Assembly (NCBI GenBank): GCA_020350725.1
Contig: CP070719.1
Coordinates: 1,236,234-1,247,340, forward strand
Direction of reading: 5' to 3'
Source of the DNA: a bacterium
GTDB taxonomy: Bacteria; BMS3Abin14
DNA length: 11,107 nucleotides
In this document: positions 1 to 5,968 of the stretch, one piece after another
How the letters are laid out: every line of letters begins with the position of its first letter
Numbering within the stretch: position 1 is the first letter of the stretch
Notes under the pieces: model-generated
What the model was told of the DNA's origin: nothing
Database searches by the model: none
What the model saw: only the letters and a program-made list of their open reading frames with translations
Translations under genes and position numbers: made by a program

Positions 1-40
1 CGCGGGGACGCGGAAACGCGAGAGGGCGAGGGGGCAGAGA
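1..40. repeat. G-rich octamer-period repeat block (left edge)
   Basis: Five consecutive 8-base units start at 1, 9, 17, 25 and 33. Each has a GC-rich head (CGCG or GGCG/GGCA) and a purine tail, for example CGCGGGGA then CGCGGAAA. The same words recur at 2705-2744, 2842-2879, 10857-10908 and 11023-11078, so this is a dispersed family. The block is cut by the window edge. No coding potential is seen. Confidence 0.7.
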
Positions 41-45
41 AGATG

Positions 46-100
46 GTTCCCGGTTCACAGTTCCCAGTTCACCGTTAATACCTGGAACATGGGACATGGC
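46..100. repeat. Heptamer repeats, GTTCMCN and ACATGGN cores
   Basis: Four 7-base units at 46-73 follow GTTC[C/A]C[G/A/C] (for example GTTCCCG, GTTCACA) and a partial fifth follows. Three units at 80-100 follow AC[C/A]TGG[A/G/C]. The GTTCAC core is the reverse complement of the GTGAAC core used in the arrays at 160-439, 2941-3101 and 4796-4914, so the word family occurs in both orientations. Confidence 0.7.
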
Positions 101-122
101 TATCAGTCACGGAGGAAGCGGT

Positions 123-157
123 TGTCATTGCGAACAGGAAACCGCGTGAAGCAATCT
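123..157. repeat. TGTCATTGCG...GAAGCAATCT interspersed element, half copy
   Basis: The block begins TGTCATTGCGAAC and ends GTGAAGCAATCT. Related copies are at 2892-2929, 10911-10990 and 11081-11107. Only the copy at 10911 carries the second, complementary half, so this one is a half element. Similar TGTCATTGCG...GAAGCAATCTC elements are, from general knowledge, common intergenic repeats in several bacterial lineages. No transposase is nearby. Confidence 0.75.
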
Positions 158-159
158 AT

Positions 160-439
160 AACCGTAAACCGTGAACTGGGAACTAGTATTTACTAATCAC
201 CAATCACGGCGGTTTTCAACTGTGAACGGAGAACCGTGAACTTTCTTTTTGGATTTTGGACTTTGGATTTTGGATTCAATACCGAATCACAAGTCACGAA
301 TCACCAATCACGGCGGTTTTCAACTGTGAACCGTGAACGGTGAACTGTTAACTGGTCTCTTCGAATCACCAATCACGAATCACAAATCACGGCTGTTTCC
401 CAACCGTGAACTGTCCTTCAGGATTTTGGATTCAAAATC
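160..439. repeat. Long heptamer array 1 with unbroken 7-base register
   Basis: Reading 7 bases at a time from 160 gives 40 units in one register up to 439 although the core changes. AACYGTN units come first (160-187), then AATCACN (195-208), a linker and NGAACNN units (223-243), GGATTTT-type units (251-278), ATCACNN units (286-313), GAACNGT units (328-348), AATCAC units (363-390) and a GGATT block (419-439). A 33-base composite at 195-227 and 299-331 is found again at 3046-3078 and, with one change, at 4860-4892. The array runs into the 3' end of the MFS gene, whose stop codon (418-420) lies inside it. Confidence 0.85.
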
Positions 440-1614
440 GTGTCGGTGGGCCCCGGTCCCGACGGGATAAACTGGACGGCGAGAAGGGATATCATGCTGA
501 GACCCGAGGCGGCCAGGAAGGGTATCCGGTAGTCCACCACCCACAGCACACCGCCGACGGCGGGGAGGATCACCGCCGCGATATGGTTGATGGTAAAGCC
601 GACGGCCATGCTCGGCGCGATGTCCTGCTGATCGGCCACCTTCTGAAAGTAGGTCCGTATCGCCATGGTGAAGTTGAAAAGGAGGTTGTCGGCCACGTAG
701 AGGCCGGCGGCGATCCACCGGGACCGGGTCAAGGCATACGCCAGGAAGATCAGAACCATCCCGGCGTATTCCACCGTCAGGACCCTGCGCTCGCCGAACC
801 GGACGATGGCCTTTCCCACGCGGGGGGCCGCGAAGTAACTGACGGCGTTGTTGAGCACGAATAGGACGGTAACCTCCCTGACGCTGAACCCGAACACCTT
901 GACGAGCAGGAAGACGGAGAAGGCGATGAATATCTGCCTTCGGGCCCCGGCCATGAAGGTGAGAAAATAGAAGAGCCGGTATTCCCACCGGAAGACCATA
1001 TCCTTTCTCTGCGGCGTCAGCTGGTGGTCCACGGGGTTCTGCCCCATGCCCCAGGTCCCTACCACCACCACGAGGGCTCCCACAACCAGGAACATCATCC
1101 GGTAGTCCAGGAAAGAGCTCATGACAAAAACCATGATCCCCACCGCGATGTTGGTGGCCGCCGAGAGGCTGCGTATGGCTCCCAGCACCAGGGGGGCGGT
1201 TGAGGGATCGAAATACTGAAGGGTCAGGGACTGGTTGGTGGTCTCGTAGTAATGGAACCCGAAGCTCATCAGCATGGTCGTCGCTACGAGCCCCGGAAAG
1301 CTCGGGAAGAAGCCGGTCAGGCCGACACCGATCCCCAGGACCAGGATGGAGAGGGCCGACAGCCTGTGTTCCCGGACAAGCAGCATGGCCCAGACGGCCA
1401 GCAGGGCCAGAAAACCCGGGATCTCCCTCACAGACTGGACGATCCCCATATGATTGCCGTCCAGGTGGGCCCACTCGACGGCGAAATTATTCAGCAGCGT
1501 CCGCCAGCCCTGGAGCCCCACCATGGAGGCCACGCTGAGGACCAGGAGGAAGCGAAGCATGGGGCGCTGTCTATCCGGAATGGGGGGTATCGAGATCATC
1601 GCGGTAGAGTACAC
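418..1614 (-). CDS. MFS transporter, substrate unknown
   Basis: This is a 398-residue integral membrane protein of Major Facilitator Superfamily type, expected in the cytoplasmic membrane. Hydrophobic helices fill nearly the whole length, in two halves separated by a hydrophilic loop near residues 192-212. A basic loop after the second helix (about 80-84, REHR) sits where the MFS A-motif loop is expected. The segments YYETTNQS (122-129), MAGARRQIFIAF (221-232) and FTINHIAAV (340-348) look family-specific, but I cannot assign a substrate. The chosen start is GTG at 1612-1614; ATG codons follow at residues 6 and 19 and none has a clear Shine-Dalgarno. The gene lies 66 bases behind rarD on the same strand and may share its transcript. 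The last six residues (ILNPKS) and the stop are encoded by repeat units of the flanking heptamer array, so the native tail may have been replaced. Confidence 0.88.
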   Translation of the reverse strand: MYSTAMISIPPIPDRQRPMLRFLLVLSVASMVGLQGWRTLLNNFAVEWAHLDGNHMGIVQSVREIPGFLALLAVWAMLLVREHRLSALSILVLGIGVGLTGFFPSFPGLVATTMLMSFGFHYYETTNQSLTLQYFDPSTAPLVLGAIRSLSAATNIAVGIMVFVMSSFLDYRMMFLVVGALVVVVGTWGMGQNPVDHQLTPQRKDMVFRWEYRLFYFLTFMAGARRQIFIAFSVFLLVKVFGFSVREVTVLFVLNNAVSYFAAPRVGKAIVRFGERRVLTVEYAGMVLIFLAYALTRSRWIAAGLYVADNLLFNFTMAIRTYFQKVADQQDIAPSMAVGFTINHIAAVILPAVGGVLWVVDYRIPFLAASGLSMISLLAVQFIPSGPGPTDTILNPKS

Positions 1615-1662
1615 CCAAAGGCAGCTGTAGGAAAGAAAAAGGAGGGCCCCGGGGAACGACTT

Positions 1663-1697
1663 CTTACCGCTTACCTGTTATCACTTATCACTTATTT
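1663..1697. repeat. Short heptamer block, YTTAYCN core, at the rarD 3' end
   Basis: Five 7-base units fit [C/G]TTA[C/T][C/T]N: CTTACCG, CTTACCT, GTTATCA, CTTATCA, CTTATTT. The rarD stop codon (TGA, complement of 1681-1683) lies inside the block, so the last residues of RarD are repeat-encoded. This core is not used in the larger arrays, but the 7-base period is the same. Confidence 0.7.
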
Positions 1698-2655
1698 CCT
1701 GGAACTCTCCCGCAACCTGACCGGCAGCCTGGGTGGCCGGGCGGAGGGAGCCGAGGGAATCGGCCGTGTAGAGGACCAGACCGGACCAGATGAGCCCGAA
1801 GCTCACCAGGTGGGCGGCCGTGAAAGGTTCTCCGAAGACGAAGACAGCGAGGCAAAAGTGCCCCGAGGGGACGATGTACTGCATGATCCCCATGGTCGAG
1901 AGCCTGAGACGGTTGATGGCCCCCCCGTACAGGATAAGGGGTGTGGCGGTGATCACCCCTGCGGAGCCAAGGAGGAAGTCCATTCCCACTCCCCCGGCGA
2001 GAAAAGAGGCTTTTCCGCTTGTCACGAGCCACACCAGGTAGGCCAGCGCGAGGGGGCAGGTCAGGACCATCTCTATCGTCAGCCCCGGGACGGGTTCCAC
2101 CCTGGCTACTTTCCTCACCAGTCCGTACATGCCGAAACTGAAGGCAAGGGCCAGGGACACGAGGGGCACCTTCCCCACCATGGCAGTCTGGACCAGGACC
2201 CCTGCCGCGGCCAGGGCTATACTGATCTTCTGCTTTCTGCTGAGCACCTCACCGAGGAACACCGACCCCAGGAATATGCTGACGAGGGGGTTGATGTAGT
2301 AGCCGAGGCTGGACTCGAGGACCTTCCCCCTCGCCACGGCGCCTATGAAGATGAACCAGTTGACGGAGATGAAAAGGGTGGTGGCCGTCAGGAGGTATAC
2401 TTTCCTCCGGTCCCTGATGGTATCAAGGAGCCGCCCTCCCGCCCCGGTAGCCGCCACGAAGATCAGGAGGAAGGCCGCTGACCACACGATGCGGTGGGCC
2501 AGGACCTCCGACGCCCGGACGCTTGCCACCGCCTTGAAGTAAAGGGGAAAGGTACCCCACATGCAGTAGGCGCCCAGCCCCAGGAGGACTCCCGCTCTGT
2601 TCTCGGACACTCCGGCCAACCTCCCCTCTTCCCGGTGCGGATGATCCATCATCAT
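1681..2655 (-). CDS. rarD: EamA-family transporter RarD
   Basis: This is a 324-residue polytopic protein of the drug/metabolite transporter superfamily (EamA domains), RarD subgroup, predicted to export small molecules across the inner membrane. E. coli RarD gave the family its name; the substrate is uncertain. RarD hallmarks are AYCMWGTFPLYFK (29-41), LAHRIVWS (52-59), NWFIFIGAV (about 99-107) and LESSLGYYINPL (about 114-125), with about ten hydrophobic segments. The first ATG is followed by two more (MMMD) with only a distant GGAG upstream. A GTG at 2608-2610 (residue 16) has GGAGG nine bases upstream and would begin VSENRAGVLLGL, closer to typical RarD N-termini; it may be the true start. 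The C-terminal residues are encoded by heptamer repeats. A downstream MFS gene 66 bases away is probably cotranscribed. Confidence 0.93.
   Translation of the reverse strand: MMMDHPHREEGRLAGVSENRAGVLLGLGAYCMWGTFPLYFKAVASVRASEVLAHRIVWSAAFLLIFVAATGAGGRLLDTIRDRRKVYLLTATTLFISVNWFIFIGAVARGKVLESSLGYYINPLVSIFLGSVFLGEVLSRKQKISIALAAAGVLVQTAMVGKVPLVSLALAFSFGMYGLVRKVARVEPVPGLTIEMVLTCPLALAYLVWLVTSGKASFLAGGVGMDFLLGSAGVITATPLILYGGAINRLRLSTMGIMQYIVPSGHFCLAVFVFGEPFTAAHLVSFGLIWSGLVLYTADSLGSLRPATQAAGQVAGEFQEISDK
2620..2624 (-). promoter_or_regulatory. Ribosome binding site favouring an internal GTG start of rarD
   Basis: GGAGG on the minus strand lies nine bases before GTG at 2610-2608. It is a better signal than anything upstream of the ATG triplet at 2655 and shortens RarD by 15 hydrophilic residues that are not typical of the family. 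Confidence 0.45.
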
Positions 2656-2704
2656 ACACCATTTTCACTCCGGGACATGTTAACTCAGTGAGGGGAAGCG
2701 GGAA

Positions 2705-2879
2705 CGCGGGGACCTACCCGAGGGGGCGATGGGGCGAGGGGGAGAAATGAGTCCAGAGCCCAGAGGCCAGCGTCCAGAGGGGGCGCATGGGTGAGGGGGA
2801 GAAATGAGTCCAGAGCCCAGAGGCCAGCGTCCAGAGGGAGACGCGGGGACCTACCCGAGGGGGCGATGGGGCGAGGGGG
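2705..2879. repeat. Nested direct repeats: octamer block (x2) and GYCCAGA block (x2)
   Basis: An identical 38-base octamer-period segment lies at 2705-2742 and 2842-2879 (137-base offset); its units include CGCGGGGA, CCTACCCG, AGGGGGCG and ATGGGGCG. Between and overlapping them, an identical 46-base segment lies at 2736-2781 and 2793-2838 (57-base offset). It holds four heptamers of the G[T/C/G]CCAG[A/C] type. The two duplications are perfect, which points to recent expansion by recombination or slippage. A diverged relative is at 4641-4772. The leading edge lies about 50 bases upstream of the rarD start, so any rarD promoter must sit in or next to it. Confidence 0.85.
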
Positions 2880-2891
2880 CGAACAGGCGGT

Positions 2892-2929
2892 TGTCATTGC
2901 GAACCGGTACCCAAGTGAAGCAATCTCGA
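2892..2929. repeat. TGTCATTGCG...GAAGCAATCTCG interspersed element, half copy
   Basis: The block begins TGTCATTGCGAAC and ends GTGAAGCAATCTCGA. It is a half element like 123-157 and sits directly after an octamer block ending GGCGAACAGGCGG, an arrangement also seen at 10881-10923 and 11051-11093. The element therefore travels with, or targets, the octamer block. Confidence 0.75.
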
Positions 2930-2940
2930 ACTGTGTACTA

Positions 2941-3101
2941 TCTTTTTGGATTTTGGGCTTTGGATCTTGGATTCGCCACCGAATCACGAATCACAAATCA
3001 CGGCGGTCTCAACCGTGAACCGTGAACCGGTCTTATCGAATCACAAATCACCAATCACGGCGGTTTTCAACTGTGAACAGTGAACCGGGAACTGTCTTTA
3101 C
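2941..3101. repeat. Heptamer array 2
   Basis: Units of 7 bases run in one register from 2941 to 3101. TCTTTTT and GGATTTT-type units (2941-2975) are followed by ATCACNN (2983-3003), linker CGGTCTC, AACCGTG-type (3011-3031), linker CTTATCG, AATCACN (3039-3059), linker GCGGTTT, then NGAACNG (3074-3094). The block order matches array 1. The first 34 bases differ at only two positions from the matching part of array 1 (starting at 244). The array ends about 13 bases from the stop codon of the DUF5661-like gene. Confidence 0.85.
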
Positions 3102-3114
3102 TGTTGTCCCCTTA

Positions 3115-3561
3115 TTACCCGGCCCGCTCAAGCTGTCTCTTCTCCCACTGGGCCAGTTCCAGGCGTGCCTGGGAGAGCTTCCTCTGTTTTGCGGCCGCCT
3201 TCTTGGCATCACCGGTGAGAAGGGCCTTGAAGATGTCCCCCTCGATCTCAGCCACCTCCAGGCGTAGATAGTAGTCCAGCATCTCCTTGAAATGGGCCAC
3301 CACGATCTTTCCGGTGAGCACCGGGTGGTTATTGGTTACATTTGCATCCTCGAACATGGTGCCGTGCTCCAGCTCGATCTCCAGTCCCTTTCTGAACTCT
3401 TCCAGATCGATGTCAAGGTCAGCGGGTTTTACCCTGTCGAAGATGACCCTGGCCTCTTCTTCTGTGACATCGGTTCCGGTTCGAACGGACCAGTCCGTGA
3501 TCCCCAGTTCACTGCAGACGTCCCTGACCTCTTGTTTACTGACGTATTCCTGGACCTTCAT
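3115..3561 (-). CDS. DUF5661-like protein
   Basis: This is a 148-residue soluble, charged protein of unknown function. The centre carries segments I associate with the DUF5661 family: GLEIELEHG (59-67), NVTNNHP (74-80), and TGKIVVAHFKEMLDYYLRL (83-101) followed by acidic residues E102, E105 and E107. The pattern of Glu and His in helices could suggest metal binding, but nothing proves it. The N-terminal part (residues 5-45) is helical and acidic; the last 35 residues are rich in Lys, Arg, Gln and Ala and are likely a single helix or coiled coil. The ATG start has AGGAGG five bases upstream. It follows the K+ channel gene after 133 bases on the same strand and may share its transcript. The family assignment is from memory of the motif and is moderate. 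Confidence 0.75.
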   Translation of the reverse strand: MKVQEYVSKQEVRDVCSELGITDWSVRTGTDVTEEEARVIFDRVKPADLDIDLEEFRKGLEIELEHGTMFEDANVTNNHPVLTGKIVVAHFKEMLDYYLRLEVAEIEGDIFKALLTGDAKKAAAKQRKLSQARLELAQWEKRQLERAG

Positions 3562-3598
3562 CTTTTCCTCCTTTCGGAACTATCGATGCCGCGCTCAC
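3536..3598 (-). CDS. Possible 20-codon leader ORF overlapping the DUF5661-like start
   Basis: A GTG at 3596-3598 has AAGGAGG seven bases upstream and opens a 20-residue frame ending at TAA (3536-3538), 26 bases inside the next gene in another frame. A same-frame ATG at 3620-3622 would give 28 residues but would place that Shine-Dalgarno inside the ORF. The strong site and the overlap fit translational coupling, in which ribosomes finishing the small ORF reinitiate at the DUF5661 gene. The peptide looks like no known family. It could be chance. Confidence 0.25.
   Translation of the reverse strand: MSAASIVPKGGKDEGPGIRQ
3567..3572 (-). promoter_or_regulatory. Ribosome binding site of the DUF5661-like gene
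   Basis: A perfect AGGAGG on the minus strand, five bases before the ATG at 3561, fixes the start. Confidence 0.75.
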
Positions 3599-3694
3599 GA
3601 ACAGTCCTCCTTGAAACAACATGATAAGGGCCCTGTCGGGATCGATTCCCGGCAAGGCATCACACATATGATCTTGGGCCTCCAGGGAGGCCGG

Positions 3695-4516
3695 TCACAG
3701 CCTCTCTCCACAGAATTTACAGAATGCCGCATCCGGATCGTGGCCCTCGCGGCCGCAGTTGGAGCAGGCCTGAGTCGAGGCCCCCTTTGCCATGGCCTGG
3801 CTGATCTGAACCGTCACGATCCCGGTGGGGACAGCGATGATGCTGTAACCCAGGATCATGATCAGCGATGCCAGAGCCTGCCCCAGGGCGGTCTGGGGCG
3901 AGAGATCCCCATAGCCTACAGTGGTCATGGTAACGATGGCCCAATAGACGCTCTTGGGAATGCTGGTAAAACCGTTGACCTCTCCCTCGATGACGTACAT
4001 GAGAGAGCCGAAAATGGTGACCAGGGTCAACACCGTGAACAGAAAGACTGTTATCTTGCGACGACTTGCGGACAGAGCCCTCATGAGCAGATTGGCCTCC
4101 TTGAGATACTGGATAAGTTTGAGGACTCGGAAAACACGGAGGATCCTCAGGATCCTGAGAACGACGAAATACTTTGTCGCAGGAAAGATGAGGCTCAGGT
4201 AGGTCGGGACGATGGCGATGAAATCGACGACCCCGTAGAAACTTGTGGCATACCGCAGGGGACTTCGAACGGAGATCAGCCGGAGGACGTACTCGATGCT
4301 GAACAGAACGGTGAAGAACCACTCCGCCCCGAGGAGAAAGCGTCCACGGCCGACCCTGATCGTTCCCACGCTGTCGGCCATGACTACCGTGACGCTGGTC
4401 AGGATGCTGAGAATGAGCAGGACGTCGAACCATTTTCCCGCAGGAGTGTTGGCCTCGAAGATGATCTCGTGGAGGACGTCCCTAACGTTCCGCCTTCCCG
4501 TTCCGCTGCCCGACAT
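3695..4516 (-). CDS. Voltage-gated potassium channel with C-terminal zinc ribbon
   Basis: This is a 273-residue six-helix cation channel subunit, expected to form a homotetramer in the inner membrane and pass K+ in response to voltage. S1 spans about 30-48 and S2 about 60-80 with acidic E75. S3 has D98. S4 (about 117-134) has basic residues at every third position: R121, R124, R127, R130, K133. The pore loop holds the K+ selectivity filter TVGYGD (199-204), and S6 runs about 210-235. After S6 the protein ends in a small four-cysteine zinc ribbon, C251-x2-C254 and C266-x2-C269, instead of the RCK or cyclic-nucleotide domains often found on bacterial channels. The ATG start has AAAGGAGGT just upstream. 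The intact voltage sensor and filter make function very likely; what the zinc ribbon senses or binds is unknown. Confidence 0.95.
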   Translation of the reverse strand: MSGSGTGRRNVRDVLHEIIFEANTPAGKWFDVLLILSILTSVTVVMADSVGTIRVGRGRFLLGAEWFFTVLFSIEYVLRLISVRSPLRYATSFYGVVDFIAIVPTYLSLIFPATKYFVVLRILRILRVFRVLKLIQYLKEANLLMRALSASRRKITVFLFTVLTLVTIFGSLMYVIEGEVNGFTSIPKSVYWAIVTMTTVGYGDLSPQTALGQALASLIMILGYSIIAVPTGIVTVQISQAMAKGASTQACSNCGREGHDPDAAFCKFCGERL

Positions 4517-4520
4517 CGCA

Positions 4521-4529
4521 ACCTCCTTT
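4521..4529 (-). promoter_or_regulatory. Ribosome binding site of the K+ channel gene
   Basis: The minus-strand sequence AAAGGAGGT lies four bases before ATG at 4516 (GGAGG core at 4522-4526) and fixes the start. Confidence 0.75.
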
Positions 4530-4640
4530 CACCCATCCGGGTTCCAGTCCCCGAGCCTTTTCGGCCGCATCACTTACCATGATACCTCACCTGAATACCA
4601 CGGAGAAAGAGACTGGAACATAATCAGACACAGGGGAAAG

Positions 4641-4772
4641 GGGACCTACCCGGGGGGGCGATGGGGAGATGGGGAGAAATGAATCCAGAGCCCAGAGGCC
4701 AGGGTCCAGAGGGGCATTGGTGGGGGGGAGATGGGGCGAAATGAGTCCAGAGTCCAGAGTCCAGCGTCCAGA
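4641..4772. repeat. Diverged octamer and GYCCAGA heptamer block
   Basis: GGGACCTACCCG followed by GGGGGGCGATGGGGAGATGG matches the octamer block at 2705-2744 with changes. Heptamers of the NYCCAGN type run at 4683-4710, then a second G-rich stretch, and GTCCAG[A/C] runs at 4745-4772. This repeats the two-copy layout of 2705-2879, but the copies have diverged, so this locus looks older. It lies upstream of the K+ channel gene. The stretch 4530-4640 between them holds no recognisable promoter. Confidence 0.75.
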
Positions 4773-4795
4773 GGGAACGCTGAATAAAAAAAGCG

Positions 4796-4914
4796 AATCA
4801 CCAATTACGAATCACGAATCAGGGTGGTCTCAACTGTGAACTGTGAACCGGTCTCTTCGAATCACCGATCACGGCGGTTTTCAACTGTGAACCGGGAACC
4901 GGGAACTGGTCCTT
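4796..4914. repeat. Heptamer array 3
   Basis: Seventeen 7-base units in one register run as follows: AATCANN type (4796-4823), linker GTGGTCT, NAACNGN type (4831-4851), linker TCTCTTC, NATCAC type (4859-4872), linker GGCGGTT, then NTGAACN/GGGAACN type (4887-4907) and GGTCCTT. Block order and linkers match arrays 1 and 2, including the 33-base composite at 4860-4892. The array ends about 40 bases from the stop codon of the FMN-binding protein gene. Confidence 0.85.
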
Positions 4915-4955
4915 GAGGATGCCCGCCTGTTCGCCGACCTGGGAGCGGCGGGCCG

Positions 4956-5846
4956 TTACTTCTGCATGGCGTTTGCAACCGCCTTGAGGAGCACCTTGCT
5001 GGTTGTGGTGGCGCCGGTTATGGCGTCCACACCGGGACTCTGGAGGTTGATCACCTTGACGAAGACGCCCTCCGCATATAGGGCGTAGGGGCTGCGGCGG
5101 TTGGTTGCCGCCTTCACGGACAGGATCATCCCGTCCCTGACGGTGACCCTGACCCGGTAGGTAAAAGAGGAGTCGGCCGCCTCGCCCTCGTAGATGCCGT
5201 CCCCGAGTGAAGCGGGATCGATGTGGCCGATCTCCATGGTCCGGTATCGCTGCAGCGATATCGCGTTGGCCGTGAGGAAGGCCGCCCCCGCCAGGATCAG
5301 CCCCCCCACGACGATCCTCACCGTCGTGGGGCTGAAACGGCTTCTGCCGGTCCGACTTCCCCACGGCTTGAGGACGGAAACAAAAGCGAGGATGGCCAGG
5401 ACGGACAGTCCGGCGGCCATCGCCCCGACTCCCTGGCGAAACAGGTTCCGATACAGGGGATCGGCCCCCTCGATGGAGAAAAACCCGTCCGCCAGGGCGA
5501 CCATCCCGTTCACCGCCGGCACCAACCACAGAACGGTGATGATGGAGAGGGTGGCCGCCCCTGCCCACTTGACCGTAACCCAACGATGCCTGATGAATCC
5601 CCATTCGGTCAGGAGCGAGTACAACGTTCCGGTGACGATCGATGCGAAAAAGGGGTAGATCACCGCCATATTCATGACATTGAGCAGGACGATGTCCACC
5701 GTGAGCGGGTCCAGTTCATCTCCCAGGGAATATTTGACCCGCATCAGGACGCAAAGAGAGACGAGGCCCCCGATGCCTACGGCCGCCGATAGGATGTGAA
5801 GCCCCTTGAGCCAGCGCTGGGCTCGGACACTCAGCATCCAGGTCAT
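4956..5846 (-). CDS. Five-helix membrane protein with C-terminal FMN-binding domain
   Basis: This is a 296-residue protein. The N-terminal part has four helices (about 15-36, 55-76, 94-113, 137-160) resembling DUF2269-type small membrane proteins (LKGLHILSAAVGIGG at 13-27). A fifth helix (175-196) leads into an FMN_bind domain (about 208-293). That domain ends in DAITGAT (274-280), which fits the Dxx[S/T]GAT motif flavinylated by ApbE, as in NqrC and RnfG; T280 would carry the FMN. Basic loops RHRW (86-89) and KPWGSRTGRSR (160-170) suggest that both are cytoplasmic, which places the FMN domain outside the membrane. The likely role is extracytoplasmic electron transfer with an unknown partner. 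The start ATG has only a weak GGTG upstream; M4 is an alternative. The gene is preceded by a promoter candidate at 5924-5952. No apbE is in the window. Confidence 0.87.
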   Translation of the reverse strand: MTWMLSVRAQRWLKGLHILSAAVGIGGLVSLCVLMRVKYSLGDELDPLTVDIVLLNVMNMAVIYPFFASIVTGTLYSLLTEWGFIRHRWVTVKWAGAATLSIITVLWLVPAVNGMVALADGFFSIEGADPLYRNLFRQGVGAMAAGLSVLAILAFVSVLKPWGSRTGRSRFSPTTVRIVVGGLILAGAAFLTANAISLQRYRTMEIGHIDPASLGDGIYEGEAADSSFTYRVRVTVRDGMILSVKAATNRRSPYALYAEGVFVKVINLQSPGVDAITGATTTSKVLLKAVANAMQK

Positions 5847-5923
5847 CCGATCACCACACCCTTGCCCCGACCCGCACCCGGCGGATGCCAGGCTTTCCTT
5901 TCTCCGGCACAGACATGATCTGC

Positions 5924-5952
5924 ATTATGACCTGTTGCCTCCCACAAATCAA
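5924..5952 (-). promoter_or_regulatory. Sigma70-type promoter candidate for the FMN-protein gene
   Basis: On the minus strand, TTGATT (complement of 5947-5952) and CATAAT (complement of 5924-5929) are separated by 17 bases. A start near 5917 would leave a leader of about 70 bases before the ATG at 5846. The match is by eye and needs transcript data. Confidence 0.45.
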
Positions 5953-5968
5953 AGTCCCGTTTGACAGA

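Noticed and set aside
160-439. CRISPR array
   Set aside because: The repeats are 7-base degenerate words without unique spacers of 25-40 bases, and no cas gene is present.
1252-2481. 409-codon plus-strand open frame
   Set aside because: It is antisense to MFS and rarD, hydrophilic and rich in Gly, Glu and His, with no motif; it crosses two clear genes and is a codon-bias shadow.
2685-3025. Small open frames within the repeat region
   Set aside because: They translate the repeat words into short periodic peptides with no start signals; no coding evidence.
3636-3652. tRNA T-arm-like hairpin (five pairs, seven-base loop ATCGATT)
   Set aside because: The loop lacks the T at its first position, there is no matching acceptor strand, and no D or anticodon arm is found on either strand.
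3677-3692. Inverted repeat GGCCTCC/GGAGGCC just after the K+ channel stop as a terminator
   Set aside because: The stem is short, the loop is about two bases, and no T-run follows on the minus strand.
3287-4582. 431-codon plus-strand open frame
   Set aside because: It is antisense to the DUF5661-like and K+ channel genes. Its composition is that of a shadow frame, and both minus-strand genes have strong ribosome sites.
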